Positions 21,811 to 34,683 of a stretch of 64,000 bases of DNA are shown here, in pieces. The translations under genes and the position numbers were made by a program. Positions within the stretch are counted from its first letter, which is position 1. Each line of letters opens with the position of its first letter. This DNA is from Rhypophila decipiens (taxonomy: Eukaryota > Ascomycota > Sordariomycetes > Sordariales > Naviculisporaceae), in assembly GCA_033297075.1 (NCBI GenBank), contig MU858099.1, positions 62,001 to 126,000 on the forward strand, in the 5' to 3' direction. Under the pieces are notes generated by a model, which saw only the letters and a list, made by a program, of their open reading frames with translations, ran no database searches and was not told where the DNA came from.

Positions 21811-23757
21811 TATGCTCACATGAGTGTATCGCAAGCCACAATATGCCCCCTCACTGGGAATCCCGTGGTGATGCCCTTCTCTGTCTGTGTTTTCTTGGTT
21901 CGGGCTGGGAGCATCGGGTTGCTTCCTGGCTTCTGGAGGTGGACTATATGATACCCACTTGACGGGCACAGAAAGAGTTCTTTTTATTTGCGTTGCTATT
22001 TAGAGGCTTCCTCTGGGTGGCTTCTATCTCCAAGGTTTCTGGTAGAGTTGTCACAGTTCAGCATGTCTCCAGACATGAGGAAATGTGCTTGGTGGAAAAT
22101 TGATAGAAATTCAATGAGAAAATAGTAACGCTTCATTTCCATACCTTTGCTACTGCCATGTGATTTAATGCTAGACGTGACATAAAGCTGGATATTCACA
22201 AACATCATAAGCTTGCTGAACAAGAGTTTGCCTGTGCTGGATAGACAAAATCAATGCTTCCGGCAATGAGCGGCCAGGGCAAGCCCGACAAGGCAGTAAC
22301 CAGTACAGACACTCCCTTTGGGAACCAAGCAGGGAGTCTAGCAGAGCTATTATATGTCCATGAGAGGTTCATTTAAACGGTATTTGGGTCTTTTGAAGGA
22401 AGGTAAGCGCCTTGAAGCATCATGTACATCTGATTGGGATGGGCGTAAACTCGCACAAGCCTCCTAGGATGTAACAACGGATGCCATTCGCTGGATTTTA
22501 TTCCTACCTTGCTCTAGATTACCCACTGGGGGGCATGCAGATGAGCAGAGGAGGAAAGAGACATTTGTGAACCCTGCTCAGCTGAAGACTTGAAGCCTCT
22601 CTGTGCACGTCTGAATAAATGAGAGGCCAGCAATAGGGTGAGTGGACTGTATTATATTACTGACTCTTTTGGTTTGATCAGTGGAGGGTCATTGTTCTTT
22701 AGTCAATGACTGTGGATTAGTTAATGTGTGTGTGTAAGTGACTGGTTTCTTTTTTTTGGTTGGAAGGTGTGTCGTGTCGACTGGTTCGGTCCGCTTGGTC
22801 CGCTTGTTCCGCTCACGTAAATGCTGGTTTCTGTTCTATTCATATTTTTTCTTCTTCTGCCCTACTGGCCTTGTCGGTTAGTGAAACAAGTACCTACCTT
22901 GCAGGGTACCTGTAGAACACTGCATATCAAGTCTGTTGGTGATGTTTGGGTCCATGGGTAAGCTGCATACAAATTGTTGATTTGTGTGGGGGATTGTTGG
23001 ATTCTTTTGTTTTTTGTTCAAAGTGCTGTTTTTATTGAGTGAGAATTGCGAGATTGGAGTATACTTTTGGGCTGAGATAGAGCAAACATTGTGTGTGTGT
23101 GTGTGTGTGTATTTGTGAGTGAGTGAGTGAGTGAGTGTTAGGACTGGACTGGGTAAACCTTAAATTGAACAATCTTTGTGTGAGAGAAATGAAAAGGGGC
23201 AAGGTGGTAATGTAAACAGATTTCCTAATTTGGTCATGTCTGTGGAGTCTCGCTTAGGTCACCGTTCCACATAGACAGACAGCTTGACAGGTGATGAATA
23301 CTCTCATAGCATGCACAAGAAAAGAAGAAGAAAAAGAAACCAGAACAGGCTCTCAAAACGTATTTTGTGTTAGTGCATACTCTTTCACTTGGGTGCGGTC
23401 TTTGCTTGAGTCCGGTTGAGATGCCATGTGGTGTCGCGATCACAGCACCTGAGCACCCCAAAGGATCTGAAAGGGTCCACTCAAAGAAGCACTAAAAGGA
23501 TACGACGTCTGTTACTACTAATCCCATTATGTTGCACAGAGTGTTTCCAGAACTTGGACTTTGATTTATTTTATTCCACCATGTCTTGCTTGTTTGGCTC
23601 GCTCGCTCGCTCGCTGGCTTGCTTATATCTTCTATTTACAGCCAAACCACCAAAAGATCGCCGCGATTCTTATATATGCGCAGCTCGCTCCACGAAAAGA
23701 AAGAGATATTTTTACATGAAATGAATAGATAACCAGAAATGAATTCCCATCTCCACA
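21811..23757. other. Intergenic between convergent genes
   Basis: 1.95 kb, T/G-rich on the plus strand. It holds the microsatellite at 23091-23136 and a CGCTCGCTCGCTCGCTGG stretch near 23600. No gene was seen. Confidence 0.5.
23091..23136 (+). repeat. Compound microsatellite (GT)10 and (GAGT)5
   Basis: Ten GT units at 23091-23110, a six-base spacer, then five GAGT units at 23117-23136. Confidence 0.95.
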
Positions 23758-25560
23758 TTACTTGGGCGAAGACGGCCCAGACGAGGTAGATAACCGCCAC
23801 GCACGGAGCGGCAGACCCTGCAAATGCAACACCTTGGGACGGATATACATGAGCAGCGTCACGACACCAAGGGCCACGCAAATCATGTTGACCATGTAGT
23901 AACCGTCGCGCTCCATGTGGCAGGTGCCACCGCCTTCGATGCAGCGCTCCTTGTCGGCCTGGATGGCACAGCTGAAGGGCTGCGTGATGGGCGAGGACAG
24001 CTTGGCCGTGTCGCTGGGTGGGATGCAGGTCGCGCTTGTGAAGGCGTCGACCAGTCGGAGGACGAAGAATCGGGGGAAGGTTCCGCCTAGGTTGCATACG
24101 CTGGAGAACGAAATTAGTTGAGCTGTCCTTTGGTGGGAGAAATATGAGATCGCGACTTACGTTGCGAGGAGGGTCATGTATGTGCCGCCAATGACTGGAT
24201 CGGCAATATTGGCATGGAAAGCCGAGACGGCGACAAACATGACGGTGTTGGTGAAGGTCGAAAATATATGCGACCCAATGACGGTTAGGAGATACCAAGA
24301 TGTGACGCCCTCGGCGGGGAAGATGGCCACGGTAAGTTGAGCGACGACAGCGGCGAGCAGACGGCCCATGAAAGCCCCGCACCAGAGCCGCATGGGAGTG
24401 TACTCCTGCGACCATTTTCCGGCGTAGTAACCCAGGCCAATCTCGAAGGGGAAGTCGATCAAAACCGTCAAGGCCATGTTCTCAGTGCCAAAGCCTTTGT
24501 CTAGGAGCTTGAGGTTGGTCACGCCATCGTTGGCCTGGAAGCCGATCTTGGCGATAAGGTGGACGATGATGATGGTCTGGATGTTCTTTAGTTTGAGAAC
24601 ACCCCACATGATCTGGTAAACGTCCCAGATGCCATCTTCATTCTTAGTCTTTTCCTCCTTCTTGAACAAGAAGAGCCCGATCGTGACAGCGATGTAGGCC
24701 CAGCCCCAGAAGGTCAGGTAACCGCCCAGGCTCATCAGACCGTGCTCGAGAGGCTCGGCCCGGAACCATTTGTTGGCGAAGTCTTTGGAGTGAAATGCGA
24801 GGAACACAGTATAAGAAAGGAACTGGCCGGCGGTAAGGCCGACGGTTTGCGCCGTGGAGGCGTACGAGACATTGCCGGGCGTCAAGAGAGTCAAGGCCCA
24901 GCCGTCAACAGCAATGTCCTGAGTGGCGCACATGAGCACCAGGAAGAACCACCATCCCGTGAAGCCCCAGACGGTTGGACCGCCGACCTTGCCCGTCATT
25001 GCCATCAATCCCTCGACCTCTGATCCCAACCATAACATGCCAATGCCCGATAGTAGCTGAATCGGCAGGATCCAGCTCTTTCTCCTCCCGACCTTGGGAC
25101 TCCACATTGCGTCGACTATGGGGCTCCATAGGAGCTTCAGGGAATAGGGGTAGGAAGCTAAGCTGAAGATGCCGATTTCTGCGTAGGACATGTGCTTCTT
25201 GAGGAGGAAGGGTACAGAGCCGGTCGCCAGGCCAAGTGGAATTCCCTGCAAGAAATAGAGGAGAACCAAGAGGCCGAAGTTCTGCTGGTCCTGCTTGGGG
25301 AGCTCGAAGAAGCCATGGTTGTTGGGGACGGGCGTTTTTTCTATGGGGTCGTCCAGGCTGAACGACTCTCGCGCCATGATGTTCTTAGCCACGGCAGCCG
25401 AGGAGGTGTCCTGGGGGATGTTGCGCCGCATGAGCTCGGCATTGTTGTTCATCTTGCGCCGAATGCTGCCGTTCTTGGACCGGCCAACAGATCCAGCGCC
25501 TGATTTCTCAGTACCACCGTTCTCGGTCGGCGACTTGGAGCGACGGGTTCGTGTACCCAT
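23758..25560 (-). CDS. Acetyl-CoA transporter (SLC33A1/AT-1 family)
   Basis: Multipass major-facilitator-like carrier; the animal homologue brings acetyl-CoA into the ER lumen. Two exons on the minus strand, 25560-24161 and 24100-23758, give 580 residues. A hydrophilic Ser/Arg-rich N-tail of about 90 residues is followed by about twelve hydrophobic segments. Family landmarks include FGLLVLLYFLQGIPLGLATG, the LLWSPIVDAMWSPKVGRRKS loop, ATQDIAVDGWALTLL, IGFQANDGVTNLKLLDKGF and a C-terminal CNLGGTFPRFFVLRLVDAFT, then a Cys-containing lumenal loop (CIEGGGTCHMERDGYYMVN). The ATG at 25560 opens the frame. The neighbouring divergent gene is CENP-O, with 1.07 kb between them. Confidence 0.92.
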
Positions 25561-26630
25561 AGGTACCGTTTTATCTTTTATTCTTTGGAGCAGATGTGTC
25601 GCGGCTAGCTGGGAGAGGGCCTCTAGGCCGGCTGTCTAGTGGCTTGAAGGTTGGTCGGAATTCAACGGCTGGTCGGCGAGTCGCGAAAAGGGGTGTTAAT
25701 GAAAGGAAGAATCGTGATGTGAAAGACGAGGCATGTAGTTGGGAGCAGTGGTGAAGGAGGCGAGGTTCGCAAGTCGCAGGGTTTAACGAGAAACGAGAAT
25801 GGATATTGAGGCCAGAGTATTTGGCGGGAAAAGGAATGTAGCCTCGTAATGGCAGGCGACCAAGTTCAGATTGTGACTAGACAGGCAGAAGAGTAATGTT
25901 GACAAAGAAAGACCCAAGTTGGGACAGTTCGCGCAAAACTCCTGTCGCACTAATTCGTGAGAAGACGCAGAAAAGCTGGCTGGAGGAATCGAGTCTGGGG
26001 TTGGGCTGAATCGCGGGGCCTGGAAGTGCTACCGTGGCCTCTATGACAGTGGCGAAGATACCTAATACTTTTACCCTTGCTTGGATCGGGCTCCCGGTGA
26101 GAAAGAAAGAAGGCCAGGACTACAGTCACAGATTGCAAGTTATTCAGGGAGAATTACTGCTCTCGCAATATTGCTTGGAATAAGTAACGAAAATGAACGA
26201 AGCCACTGGTTGGGCTGGTGGTTAACAACACGCTGAGGTCTGACGGAATAGGAGCGTCTTGTGCAACATGAAATGCATGGGTGGGCTTGCCTCGAGCGCC
26301 AAGCGTCTGGGGAAGCCGTTTCGATTGAGACGGCTTATCGTGTTCTTATCGATAAGAATGCTTATCTGACTTACAAGTAAATAGTGTACGGATACGGAGG
26401 CATCTCATTCGATGAACCGTCACGTCAGAATGAGAGCCGAAATGCCCCCCAAACGGAATACCAACGCCAGGCCGAACAGTGTACAACTGACCATTTGACT
26501 TCTTGACTCTCTACACCGCGTTGAATGATCTGAACAATTCTCAGGATTTATTCACCCCCAAGCCATTATTGGATAGGTCATCCAGCACGGATGCAAATCG
26601 ACGCGATATCACGCGCCTCACAAGTGAAAC
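25561..26630. promoter_or_regulatory. Divergent promoter region, acetyl-CoA transporter and CENP-O
   Basis: 1.07 kb between divergent start codons. A CTTATCGATAAG palindrome with adjacent GATA elements sits at about 26345-26356. GATA factors are common fungal regulators, but any function here is inferred. No gene was seen. Confidence 0.4.
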
Positions 26631-27607
26631 ATGGCATCGTCAACCTCACAGCCCTCAGATGAGGAGATGCAAAAGCAGATCCAAGCCGCCCAAGCCAAAC
26701 GTAAATACCCCAGACTAAAGCGCTCTAACACCCAGCCTACTCTAAATCATAACTAACATTCTCCTCAGTAAAGTCGCTGAAAAAAGAACTCAACGTCAAG
26801 TGTGCACAACTCCTCACTCACCCAGAAATCCGCAAGCTTCTAGAGGAGAGTGATCCTTCCCTCTTCCCCGACGAGGATACACCTCTTCGACGACGCATCC
26901 TTGAAAAGTCAGATGCGCAGATTGCCCACAACCAGGAATGCCTCTACCGCATGATGTACCCCGTCACGTCGTTCAAAGCCCATGATCCGGACCCAAACGC
27001 TGTAGACAACGGCCATGTGCTCGGGATTCGGTTCGAAGTCATGAACCACGGCAGGTTCCTCCGTCCGTATTATGTCCTGCTCAACCGACCCTGGCCGGAC
27101 CATCCCCGCCACGTTCGAGTCCATCGACATACCGTCCCGGCGTGCATCCCGCTCTCGGGATTCGCGGCGCGGTGTTTGCCTTCCCCAGCTGCTCAGTCCG
27201 AGGACAGTGGCGATGGTGAAGGTAATGCCGAGAAAGACAAAGCTAGGCCCCAAGATCTGGAGAAATTTGTCAGTTTGTTGCGGCGCGACATTGTCGGTTA
27301 CCATAACCGGCTTACTCTGGTGCAAGATCTAAGGAGCGCTGCGGGGCTGGATACCAAGGAGAATGACGGGAGAGAAACAGGGCCGGACGGTCTGGTCAAT
27401 ATTGCTCCCGTGGATCCACGCGCCAATCACATCCTTTTCGAGTGGGCGGATGGCCGAGCTGGCCGACTAGTGATTGCCGACGATGGGGAGGTTATCAAGA
27501 TGGTGGTCCTGAACGAGAGTGGTCGCGATCGGGAGACTGTGGCGTCCATACTTGGGGGAATAAAGCACGCAGAGGAAATCGCGATTAGGCTCAAGCCGAA
27601 CAAGTGA
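26631..27607 (+). CDS. Kinetochore protein CENP-O / Mcm21 (Mal2)
   Basis: Inner-kinetochore subunit of the COMA/CCAN complex. Two exons, 26631-26700 and 26769-27607, give 302 residues. An N-terminal Gln/Lys-rich coiled coil (residues about 10-60) leads into the RWD-like core with the family blocks YRMMYPVTSFKAHDPDP, VLGIRFEVMNHGRF, PYYVLLNRP and VHRHTVPACIPL, followed by LEKFVSLLRRDIVGYHNR. The order and spacing match fungal Cenp-O proteins. A Ser/Asp/Glu loop at about 170-190 is likely disordered. The first ATG of the short exon is needed to keep the coiled coil. Confidence 0.88.
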
Positions 27608-29926
27608 GATCATGACTCATGAGATCTCTTCCAAGATGGACTATCAAGGTTTTACAGTATCTGGCGAGGGGAGAGTCTGTCGAGGTAAGTCGACAGGACG
27701 GTGAGATCAGAGACTGACAGGCAAGACAGAGACTGACATGGCGACGTCCCAGATTATGTTTGCTATTACGTCTTGGGATAATCTTTTGGGCGGCAACACT
27801 AGGCTTGTCCAACTCCATGCGCACAGCAACCCCAAGCTCGTCTCGCCTTTTCCCTTTACCGTGTGCTACGAGCTCGATCGTACTCACCTACTTGTCGAGG
27901 CGCATTCTCTCTGGCGTCAAACAATCGGTGACAGACGTATTACCGACATGGAGAGCGACGACGACCCACCAGCAGATTCCGGAAATACATGGGTGTGTTG
28001 CTTGCCAGGCCCTTCTTCGCTCAGGCTGATAAAATCTCTCAGCCCATGCCAGGACCTGGGCACCTGGCAAGACAGCACACGCGGGATTGCAGAAGAATTA
28101 ATAAGTAGGGAGGGCGGAAGGGACAAGAATTATGTCATACGTTATAATTAAGCCGTTTAAGGCGTGCGTGGCTTACACAATGATTCATTAGGTAGTTGAG
28201 GCCACGTACAAAGCTGGGAGCCTTGTCGACACAGGTCTACAAAAACCTTGGTATTTACTGCCGAGTATTGAAGGCAAGTGGTATACACACCGATGAATGA
28301 TGAGATGTCTACATTATAGGCTGCTCTCAAATAAAGACAGCAAGGCTAACCAGCCGGTGGGTAGGTTCGTGATGTCAGATCAAAGATTGAGGCGCCAGAC
28401 TACGGAGTACGGAGGTGTATGTCGTACCGTTTGAGCTTGCTGCACGGCGGATAAATGACCACACTCCCACCAACTGCTCGGTTTCCTTAGCATTTCCCGC
28501 ACGAAAGTTCTCGTATATGCAGCCCCAGCGCAGGTCCATGTTATTAGTATTACCGGCAATTTATATCTATATTGCGAATTTTTTCCCGCCGTTGGTCGCG
28601 GTCGTGGTGGTGGCGTGTTTCCATTACCTACTCCATTTACTGAAGGCTGGAGGAAAAGGACTTTTTTTCACCTTGCGTAACTATGGTATAACCCATGGTT
28701 TAGCAGTGTTATAGATGGTTAAGGCCCCAAAAGTCCGTTAAACTAATGGGGAAACAGAGAAGAAAAAAGAAAGGGAGGAAAGTAAGTACAGTGAGGACCT
28801 AGAGCGGTTCCAGGTTGTGTACATCATTTCTCGCCCGTCATCACTGGGATTCTGGAACACCAATGGCAGCTGGGGAGAAAAATCTCAAAGAAATAGCAAA
28901 GACATCACGCCTGGTTGTCATGGCGTAAATGTTTCGTAACTTGGTGAGAAATGCCCGATTGTAGTCCTCACTATTTTTGCTGTCTGCTCGTGTAAATCCC
29001 ATAGACAGGATCGTTCCATTCTTGCAGCAGAGAGAATGCGAGCGGCTTTACTGAGCCATCTATCTAATTATCTAGCCTTGGCAATTCTTCCAGTACCCGG
29101 GAGATGGGCTTCATTTTTGCAGTTCCGATAATGGGGATGATAGCATTGACAGGTGGAGCTGAGTTAATCTTCTCCGTACGGAATACCACGTTGTTTTCAT
29201 CGTCCATTGACACCGGCAACATTGACAGTCCCGAACTAATGGCTACGGTTATCATCCCTGGGTCGGAGTGACATACCTTATAAAATGGATACAAAGGAAT
29301 ACATACACGCTGTCAGGTTGTGTGCTGTCTCTCTAATCATCTCTGTGAAAACTTTATGTTGGAAAATATCGAGGTGAGTAGAAGCTACCTTGCTCCAAGT
29401 TGAAAATATTTTCAGTGTTCCCGTCTACCTACTTACTGCGATAGCGTGTTACCAACAGCTCTTTTGGAGAGAGAAAGGTATTATTAACTGCCTTGGATGA
29501 ATAGGTAAGTGGTAGGTAAGCTAGCTATATAAAAGAGGTCTCGGAAGAAAGTCAGTCCTCTTGATAGATGGTCCTGGAAAGACATGAACCAGTTGGGTAT
29601 AAACCCTCAGCAAGAAACCGTTCAAAATGCACAAAGAATTACTTAAGAATAAACCATCCGCCCATTTTCCGTCGCTATCCCATCCTGTCCTATGCCGTCC
29701 TAACCTGTACAAGAAGAAAAGGGGAAAGTGAGTTTTGTTTGTAAAAGAGTCGTGCCAACTATATATGTGTTTGGGTGTGTGAGAAAATAAAAACGGTCCT
29801 TCTGCGAAAATCTGTCCAAAATTAGGTTACTCCGAGTCACCCGGCGTGAGTTCCAAGAAACCTTTTCATCAGCAGAGAGTCTTTCTAGTCAACAATGCTG
29901 ATGAAAGGAAACCACCCCCATTGCGC
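27608..29926. other. Intergenic, no gene recognised
   Basis: 2.3 kb between the convergent CENP-O and proline-rich genes. Small frames only. A TACGGAGTACGGAGG direct repeat is at about 28401-28415. The region from 28720 to 29800 is A/T-richer than its surroundings. Confidence 0.5.
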
Positions 29927-30577
29927 TTAGATGAGAGCAGCGACCATGGCGACAGCGGCCAGGGCGCCAACGGCGTTCTGGGCTGCACCGGCCGTAAAGA
30001 CCGGAGCAGGCGGTGCGGTGCTGGATGGTGGCATTATGGTGCCGTACGAAGGAACCGGCTTGGGAGTAGTAGCCGGAGGAGGAGGAGGAGGAGGAGGCGG
30101 GGGCGGGGCAGACGAAGACACGGCAGGTGGGGGAGGAGGAGGAGGAGGAGGAGGAGGAGACGGCATATAACTTGGGACCGGAGCCGGCGTCTCAACCACC
30201 GGGGGAGGAGGCGGCGGTGGAGGCGGGACGGTGGAGTAAACGGGAGGAGGAGGTGGTGGCGGCGGTAGCGGAGTCTCGGTCACGGGGCACACGGTGGTGC
30301 TCACGGGGATGGTGACTGTCGTGACCACGGTGCTGTGGGCCGGGCACTCGGTGTACACGGGAGCGCAGCTGGTGATGGTCTGGACGCTGGTCGTGTAGAC
30401 AGTGCTGGTCGTCCACTTGGGAGGCCCAGGCGCCCAGGTAGGGAACGGTGGACCTCCCAGCGAGACTGAGGCGCTCGGTGTGAATACGGCGCTGGGGTAG
30501 CCATATTGGGGCGTGGCCGAAGCACCAGCGGCGAGGGCGGTGAGAGTGATGGCTGTGCCCTTCATCTTGGATATCAT
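29927..30577 (-). CDS. Proline-rich GPI-anchored cell-wall protein
   Basis: Intronless, 216 residues. A signal peptide (residues 1-22, ending ASA) and a C-terminal hydrophobic tail preceded by small residues (about 196-216) fit a GPI-anchored wall protein. Residues 56-102 form a Thr/Val-rich block with three cysteines (C71, C78, C97; [13 protein letters not shown] and [10 protein letters not shown]). This block recurs in the chitinase at 60842. The rest contains four polyproline runs of 8-11 residues separated by Val/Thr/Ser/Tyr spacers, coded by GGA/GGC-type repeats on the plus strand. No enzymatic domain is present. Its role is presumably structural or as a spacer in the wall. The start could be M1 or M5. 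The polyproline tracts are prone to length change, so alleles may differ. Confidence 0.82.
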   Translation of the reverse strand: MISKMKGTAITLTALAAGASATPQYGYPSAVFTPSASVSLGGPPFPTWAPGPPKWTTSTVYTTSVQTITSCAPVYTECPAHSTVVTTVTIPVSTTVCPVTETPLPPPPPPPPVYSTVPPPPPPPPPVVETPAPVPSYMPSPPPPPPPPPPPAVSSSAPPPPPPPPPPPATTPKPVPSYGTIMPPSSTAPPAPVFTAGAAQNAVGALAAVAMVAALI

Positions 30578-32623
30578 TCAAGGATGTTTAAGGAGGATGG
30601 GACTGAAAGGCTGAGGAGAAACGAGTGACTGCGACCTTGGTGCTGGGAGGATGGGAAAGGTATGATTCGAATCTGGGGAACGAGTTCTTGTCGATATATA
30701 TACCCACCGAGAAGTACTGGGGGAACCAAGGAGGGGACATGACCTGATCGGCAGCTAGAATACCCCAGAGCCACTACTCGAGGGGGACAAGGCAAGAGTA
30801 GACAAGCTGCCAGCCTATGAGATGGAAGCAACAAATGACAAACAAACAGAGCAACACAGGCAGGGAAGTGTTGACGGCGAGCAGGTCAGCGGTTTTGCCG
30901 GCTAAACACCAGCAACATAGTGCTGTGACGATGTTTCTACATGGCTTTGGCCTGCGTTGGGCCTCGTGTGCCGGCATGTTCCAAGGGAGATGCAAGACAG
31001 GCCACGGCCCTCGGTAGCACAGCCTCGTCGAAGCAATATCTCGATATGGTCATGTTTATTAAAAGTTTCCAGTTAATCGTCGCCCCTTGCCTTGGGGAGA
31101 GGAAGGTCCCCCTAGCGATGGCCGATGTCACCACACCACGCCTGTCATGCACAATGGCACACCTGAGATCGATCTGTACCTGCATCCTAGCCCAGTCGCC
31201 CTGGGATGTTGACTTGACCTGCGGCAAGCCACACAAGCGGCGGTCACCAGCCCTGCGTCGTTGACTCAGAATAACGTCCAAGCACTCAGTCAAATATTTC
31301 CCCATCTCAGACTTTTCGGGACAAGGAAATTGCCCGACAGCGCAGATCATGATGTAGGCAAGGGGTGCCATGACAGGTCGCTGGACCTGTCAAGAGATGG
31401 GGTACGGGTGAACTTGGTCAACCAAAATAGGTCTTGAAGTTCAGCCGAGCAACCGGTTCATGCGATGGACTCTTCCCCAGCCAATGTCCCAAGGCCTTCC
31501 GCGAGGTTGACGACATCATTCTCCTAGCACTGGCAAGTAATAGCACTGCCAAGTATAGAGGGCTGGTTGTTCTCGACAAAATTCCAGACCTCCAGCTTCC
31601 TCTGGACGAGGATCAACACATCCCCTCAGTATGCCGCCCGCCATGTTTGGACCCTTCCAAGGCAGAACCATATCGTCCCAAGAGACGAGCCCAGTTTGCT
31701 TCCAGACCTGGTTGCCCGGCGTGAAGCGGGGTCATGGACCTTTGGAAGTCTTGGAAGATGGCAAGATATTGGCGGGCCCATAGATGAGTCCCTTATGGCC
31801 GACTCAATTCGGATCGGATTATTCGGTGACCCGGTCCCTCGTGTTCGGCTGACTGCATCTTGCAAATAAGCAGCCATTGTATTCTAGACGGCCACAAATG
31901 CAATCGGTGAAGAGTAACCCATGAGGCCAGATTTCACCACAAATGGGAGTGTCGCCTGGATAATTGAGGATAATACCTTAAAGCCACAGGTAGAATTTTC
32001 TTTTCCCGGCCGGAGAAAACGGTAGTTCGGTCCGGGGCGTCGTTGAGAACTCCGACCTCCGAAGCAATATCACCTCGTGGACATTCTCCGTCCGGGGGAG
32101 GAAGTGTTCTGGAAGAGGCACGAGAGGGTTCGATGCGACTGAGCTGTGCCACAAGGTGGCTAGAAATCTTGTTTCAACAGTTGTTTGGAGGGGTCGCCGT
32201 GGCTTTCGCCCCTGAAAACCACTACACCGGGTCTTGGCAGCCGGCCTACCGCGGGCAAGTCACCACCACTAGCCTCGATGGTACCGCGTACCGGACAGAT
32301 CGAGACTGCGACACTATCCAACAGTTTTATCTTGCCAGTTGTTTCCATTCTCCCATTCGTTCTTTTTCTGTCTTTTTTTCTCGACTGTTCCCACCGTCTA
32401 TACGTGCTGGTCGTGATAGATTTGTTTCGCCATTCATTTCAAGGGCTTAATTGGTGGAGTCCTGTCAGTGCTCAGTCTCGAACTTGCACTTGGGTAGCTG
32501 GTCCTTGTCGAAGCTCCTACCTGGCTCTCGGTATAAGTCGCATGATCGCATCAGCATCGTCATAATCGGCGCTTCCTTTGTATTCCTCGAGCGAGAGATC
32601 AATATCGAATCTGGCCGTAGGTA
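30578..32623. other. Intergenic, divergent promoters of the proline-rich and MFS genes
   Basis: 2.05 kb. Several frames of 60-145 codons on both strands show no family signature. The plus-strand leader before 32624 is pyrimidine-rich. Confidence 0.5.
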
Positions 32624-34131
32624 ATGGCGCAACCGGTTGATGCCGCAACTCGCAAGCGAGTGCTGAAAGTCATATTCATATCCTTGTTGCTGGACCTGGT
32701 ATGCAGACGCCCCCCCGGAGTCTATTGGGATTAAGCTTCTTACTGACAGCGTGTCTCAGATATCCTTCACATTCATTCTCCCGCTGTTCCCGAAGCTCCT
32801 CGAGTTCTATCGCAATGTCGAAGCTCCTCTCGATGCCTCGGCACCTCCGTCCAAGACAATACTTTCGAGCATTCTGGGGTACCTCAACGCATACAAGGCG
32901 GCGTTCGCCCGTCCGATAGACTCGCGATATGACATTGTATTGCTCGGCGGGGCACTAGGGAGCTTGTTCTCGTATGTTGATTCACTGCGGATAACTTGAC
33001 TTGGAACAATCCCACCCTAACCGTCTTCACGTTTCCAGACTTCTCCAGGCAATTGCGTCGCCCGTCATTGGGCACCTGTCTGATCGATATGGCCGCCGTA
33101 CCGCCCTACTTGCCAGCATGGCGGGCAACATACTGTCGGTCCTCCTTTGGGTAGTCGCAGTCGACTTTCGTACCTTTCTGGCGTCGCGCATCGTCGGTGG
33201 TCTGTCCGAGGGCAATGTCCAGCTTGCCACAGCCATTGCGACCGATATATCAGACACCAGTAGCCGTGGATCTACCATGGCGCTGATCGGCGCATGCTTC
33301 TCTATTGCCTTCACCTTCGGGCCCGCGCTGGGCGCTTGGCTCAGTACCATTGCCACTGTAGCTGCTAATCCGTTCGCAACAGCCGCAGCGGTATCGCTGT
33401 TTCTCATTGTTACAGAAACAATCTACCTCTACTTTAGCCTGCCCGAGACGCTGCCGTCGTTGACAAGAACTCCGGCGGCGAACGGCCATGACGACAAGTC
33501 GGTGAAGCCGACGCCGAAGACAGCTCCGGTCCAGAGGACGAACTCGCATTTCCTCCTCAACTTCGTGCACCTCACCTTCCTCCTTTTCTTCTCGGGCATG
33601 GAGTTCTCGCTCCCCTTCATGACGTACGACTTGTTCGGTTACAGCTCTAGCAAGAATGGCAGGCTGCTCGGCTATGTTGGCCTGGTTGCCTCGCTCTTGC
33701 AAGGCGGCGTTACTCGTCGGCTCCCGCCCCTGCTCTCGGTGAGGATTGGAGTATCGGCCTGTCTCGTCGCCTTCATCATCCTCATGCGCGCCTCCACGGT
33801 GTCCGGACTTTACCTGGCTGCCACGTGCTTGGCCGCTACGTCAGCAACGGTCGTTACGGGTCTGAATGCTTTGAGCAGCTTCGAGGCGAATGAGGGTGAG
33901 CGTGGGGGGAAGCTTGGCATCCTCAGGAGCTGGGGTCAGCTAGGAAGAGGCCTTGGCCCGGTGCTCTTTACCAGTGTCTACTGGTGGGCTGGCAGAGAGG
34001 CTGCCTATGGCATGGGCTCTCTCGGCATTGCGTTTGTGGGTCTGTTGGTCTTCTTTGGGGTGAAGACGCCTCCTGGGTCTGTCAAGGTTAGGTCGAAGGC
34101 GCCGGCTGTGGGTGAGAAGAAGGAACTGTAG
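32624..34131 (+). CDS. MFS transporter, MFSD10/TetA-like
   Basis: Major facilitator superfamily efflux-type transporter. Three exons, 32624-32698, 32760-32971 and 33039-34131, give 459 residues and about twelve hydrophobic segments. The cytoplasmic loop 2-3 signature is clear (SPVIGHLSDRYGRRTALL, matching GxLxDRxGRR). After the fourth segment come GGLSEGNVQLATAIATDISD and FGPALGAWLS, the pattern seen in the TetA and MFSD10 branch. A Lys/Thr-rich central loop (PTPKTAPVQRTNSH) and a Lys-rich tail ending KKEL are cytosolic. The substrate is not predictable. The C-terminal KKEL is not in the usual ER-retrieval form. Exon 1 is short but its residues complete the first helix. Confidence 0.88.
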
Positions 34132-34629
34132 TGTATGTACAATGATATATGCTGTGTATAGTGACGTGATATATATTGACTTGCAGTTGGATTCGATCAG
34201 TTTCTGGCGTTGTACATAGAGGAACGAGCAGCTTTTCACACTGTTATACTATCTTGTTTACTTCATCGGTCTTGCAATGGCTGATTATTGTTGATGATGG
34301 GTACTGTATGCTTTGTGACACCAGTCTGCGTGATTCAAGGGCTGACAGAAACAGGCAGCAATCGTTTCTGCTGTAGCTATCCGCCCCAACAAAAACAAGC
34401 AAACATTCGCTGGAAAAGTGTGAGCCGCAGTAGGCACGAAGCTACTCCTTGTTCACAGTCTTAGACCTGGCTGTGTCTTCTCTGTTACCGAGCAGAGATG
34501 GAGACCAAACACCCTCATCAGACGAAAGGGCCCAATGGACCACGGCGCAACTGATGGTAATGGGTGTATAAGCCATCGTTTGGGGCACAATCCTCAACAA
34601 AAAAGGCAAGCGGCATAGTAAATCGCAAC
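34132..34629. other. Intergenic between the MFS gene and the tRNA locus
   Basis: About 500 bp, with no coding or RNA signal seen. Confidence 0.5.
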
Positions 34630-34651
34630 GCAGGGTGGCCGAGCGGTCTAA
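34630..34651 (+). pseudogene. 5' fragment of a tRNA (Leu- or Ser-type D-arm) with a perfect A box
   Basis: The 22 bases GCAGGGTGGCCGAGCGGTCTAA look like the first 22 positions of a class II tRNA, with the A box TGGCCGAGCGG at 34636-34646. No matching anticodon arm, variable arm or complementary 3' acceptor (ACCCTGC) follows. It lies 32 bp upstream of the tRNA-Arg gene. It is probably a truncated relic. Confidence 0.55.
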
Positions 34652-34683
34652 TATGTCACTTGTCTCTTGCCACAAGCAAAGAG

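Noticed and set aside
28415..28714. Short hydrophobic frame resembling a membrane peptide
   Set aside because: 99 codons in an A/T-rich spacer, no neighbouring exon or conserved feature.
30937..31371. 144-codon minus-strand frame between the proline-rich and MFS genes
   Set aside because: No homology signal and overlapped by equally good frames on the other strand.
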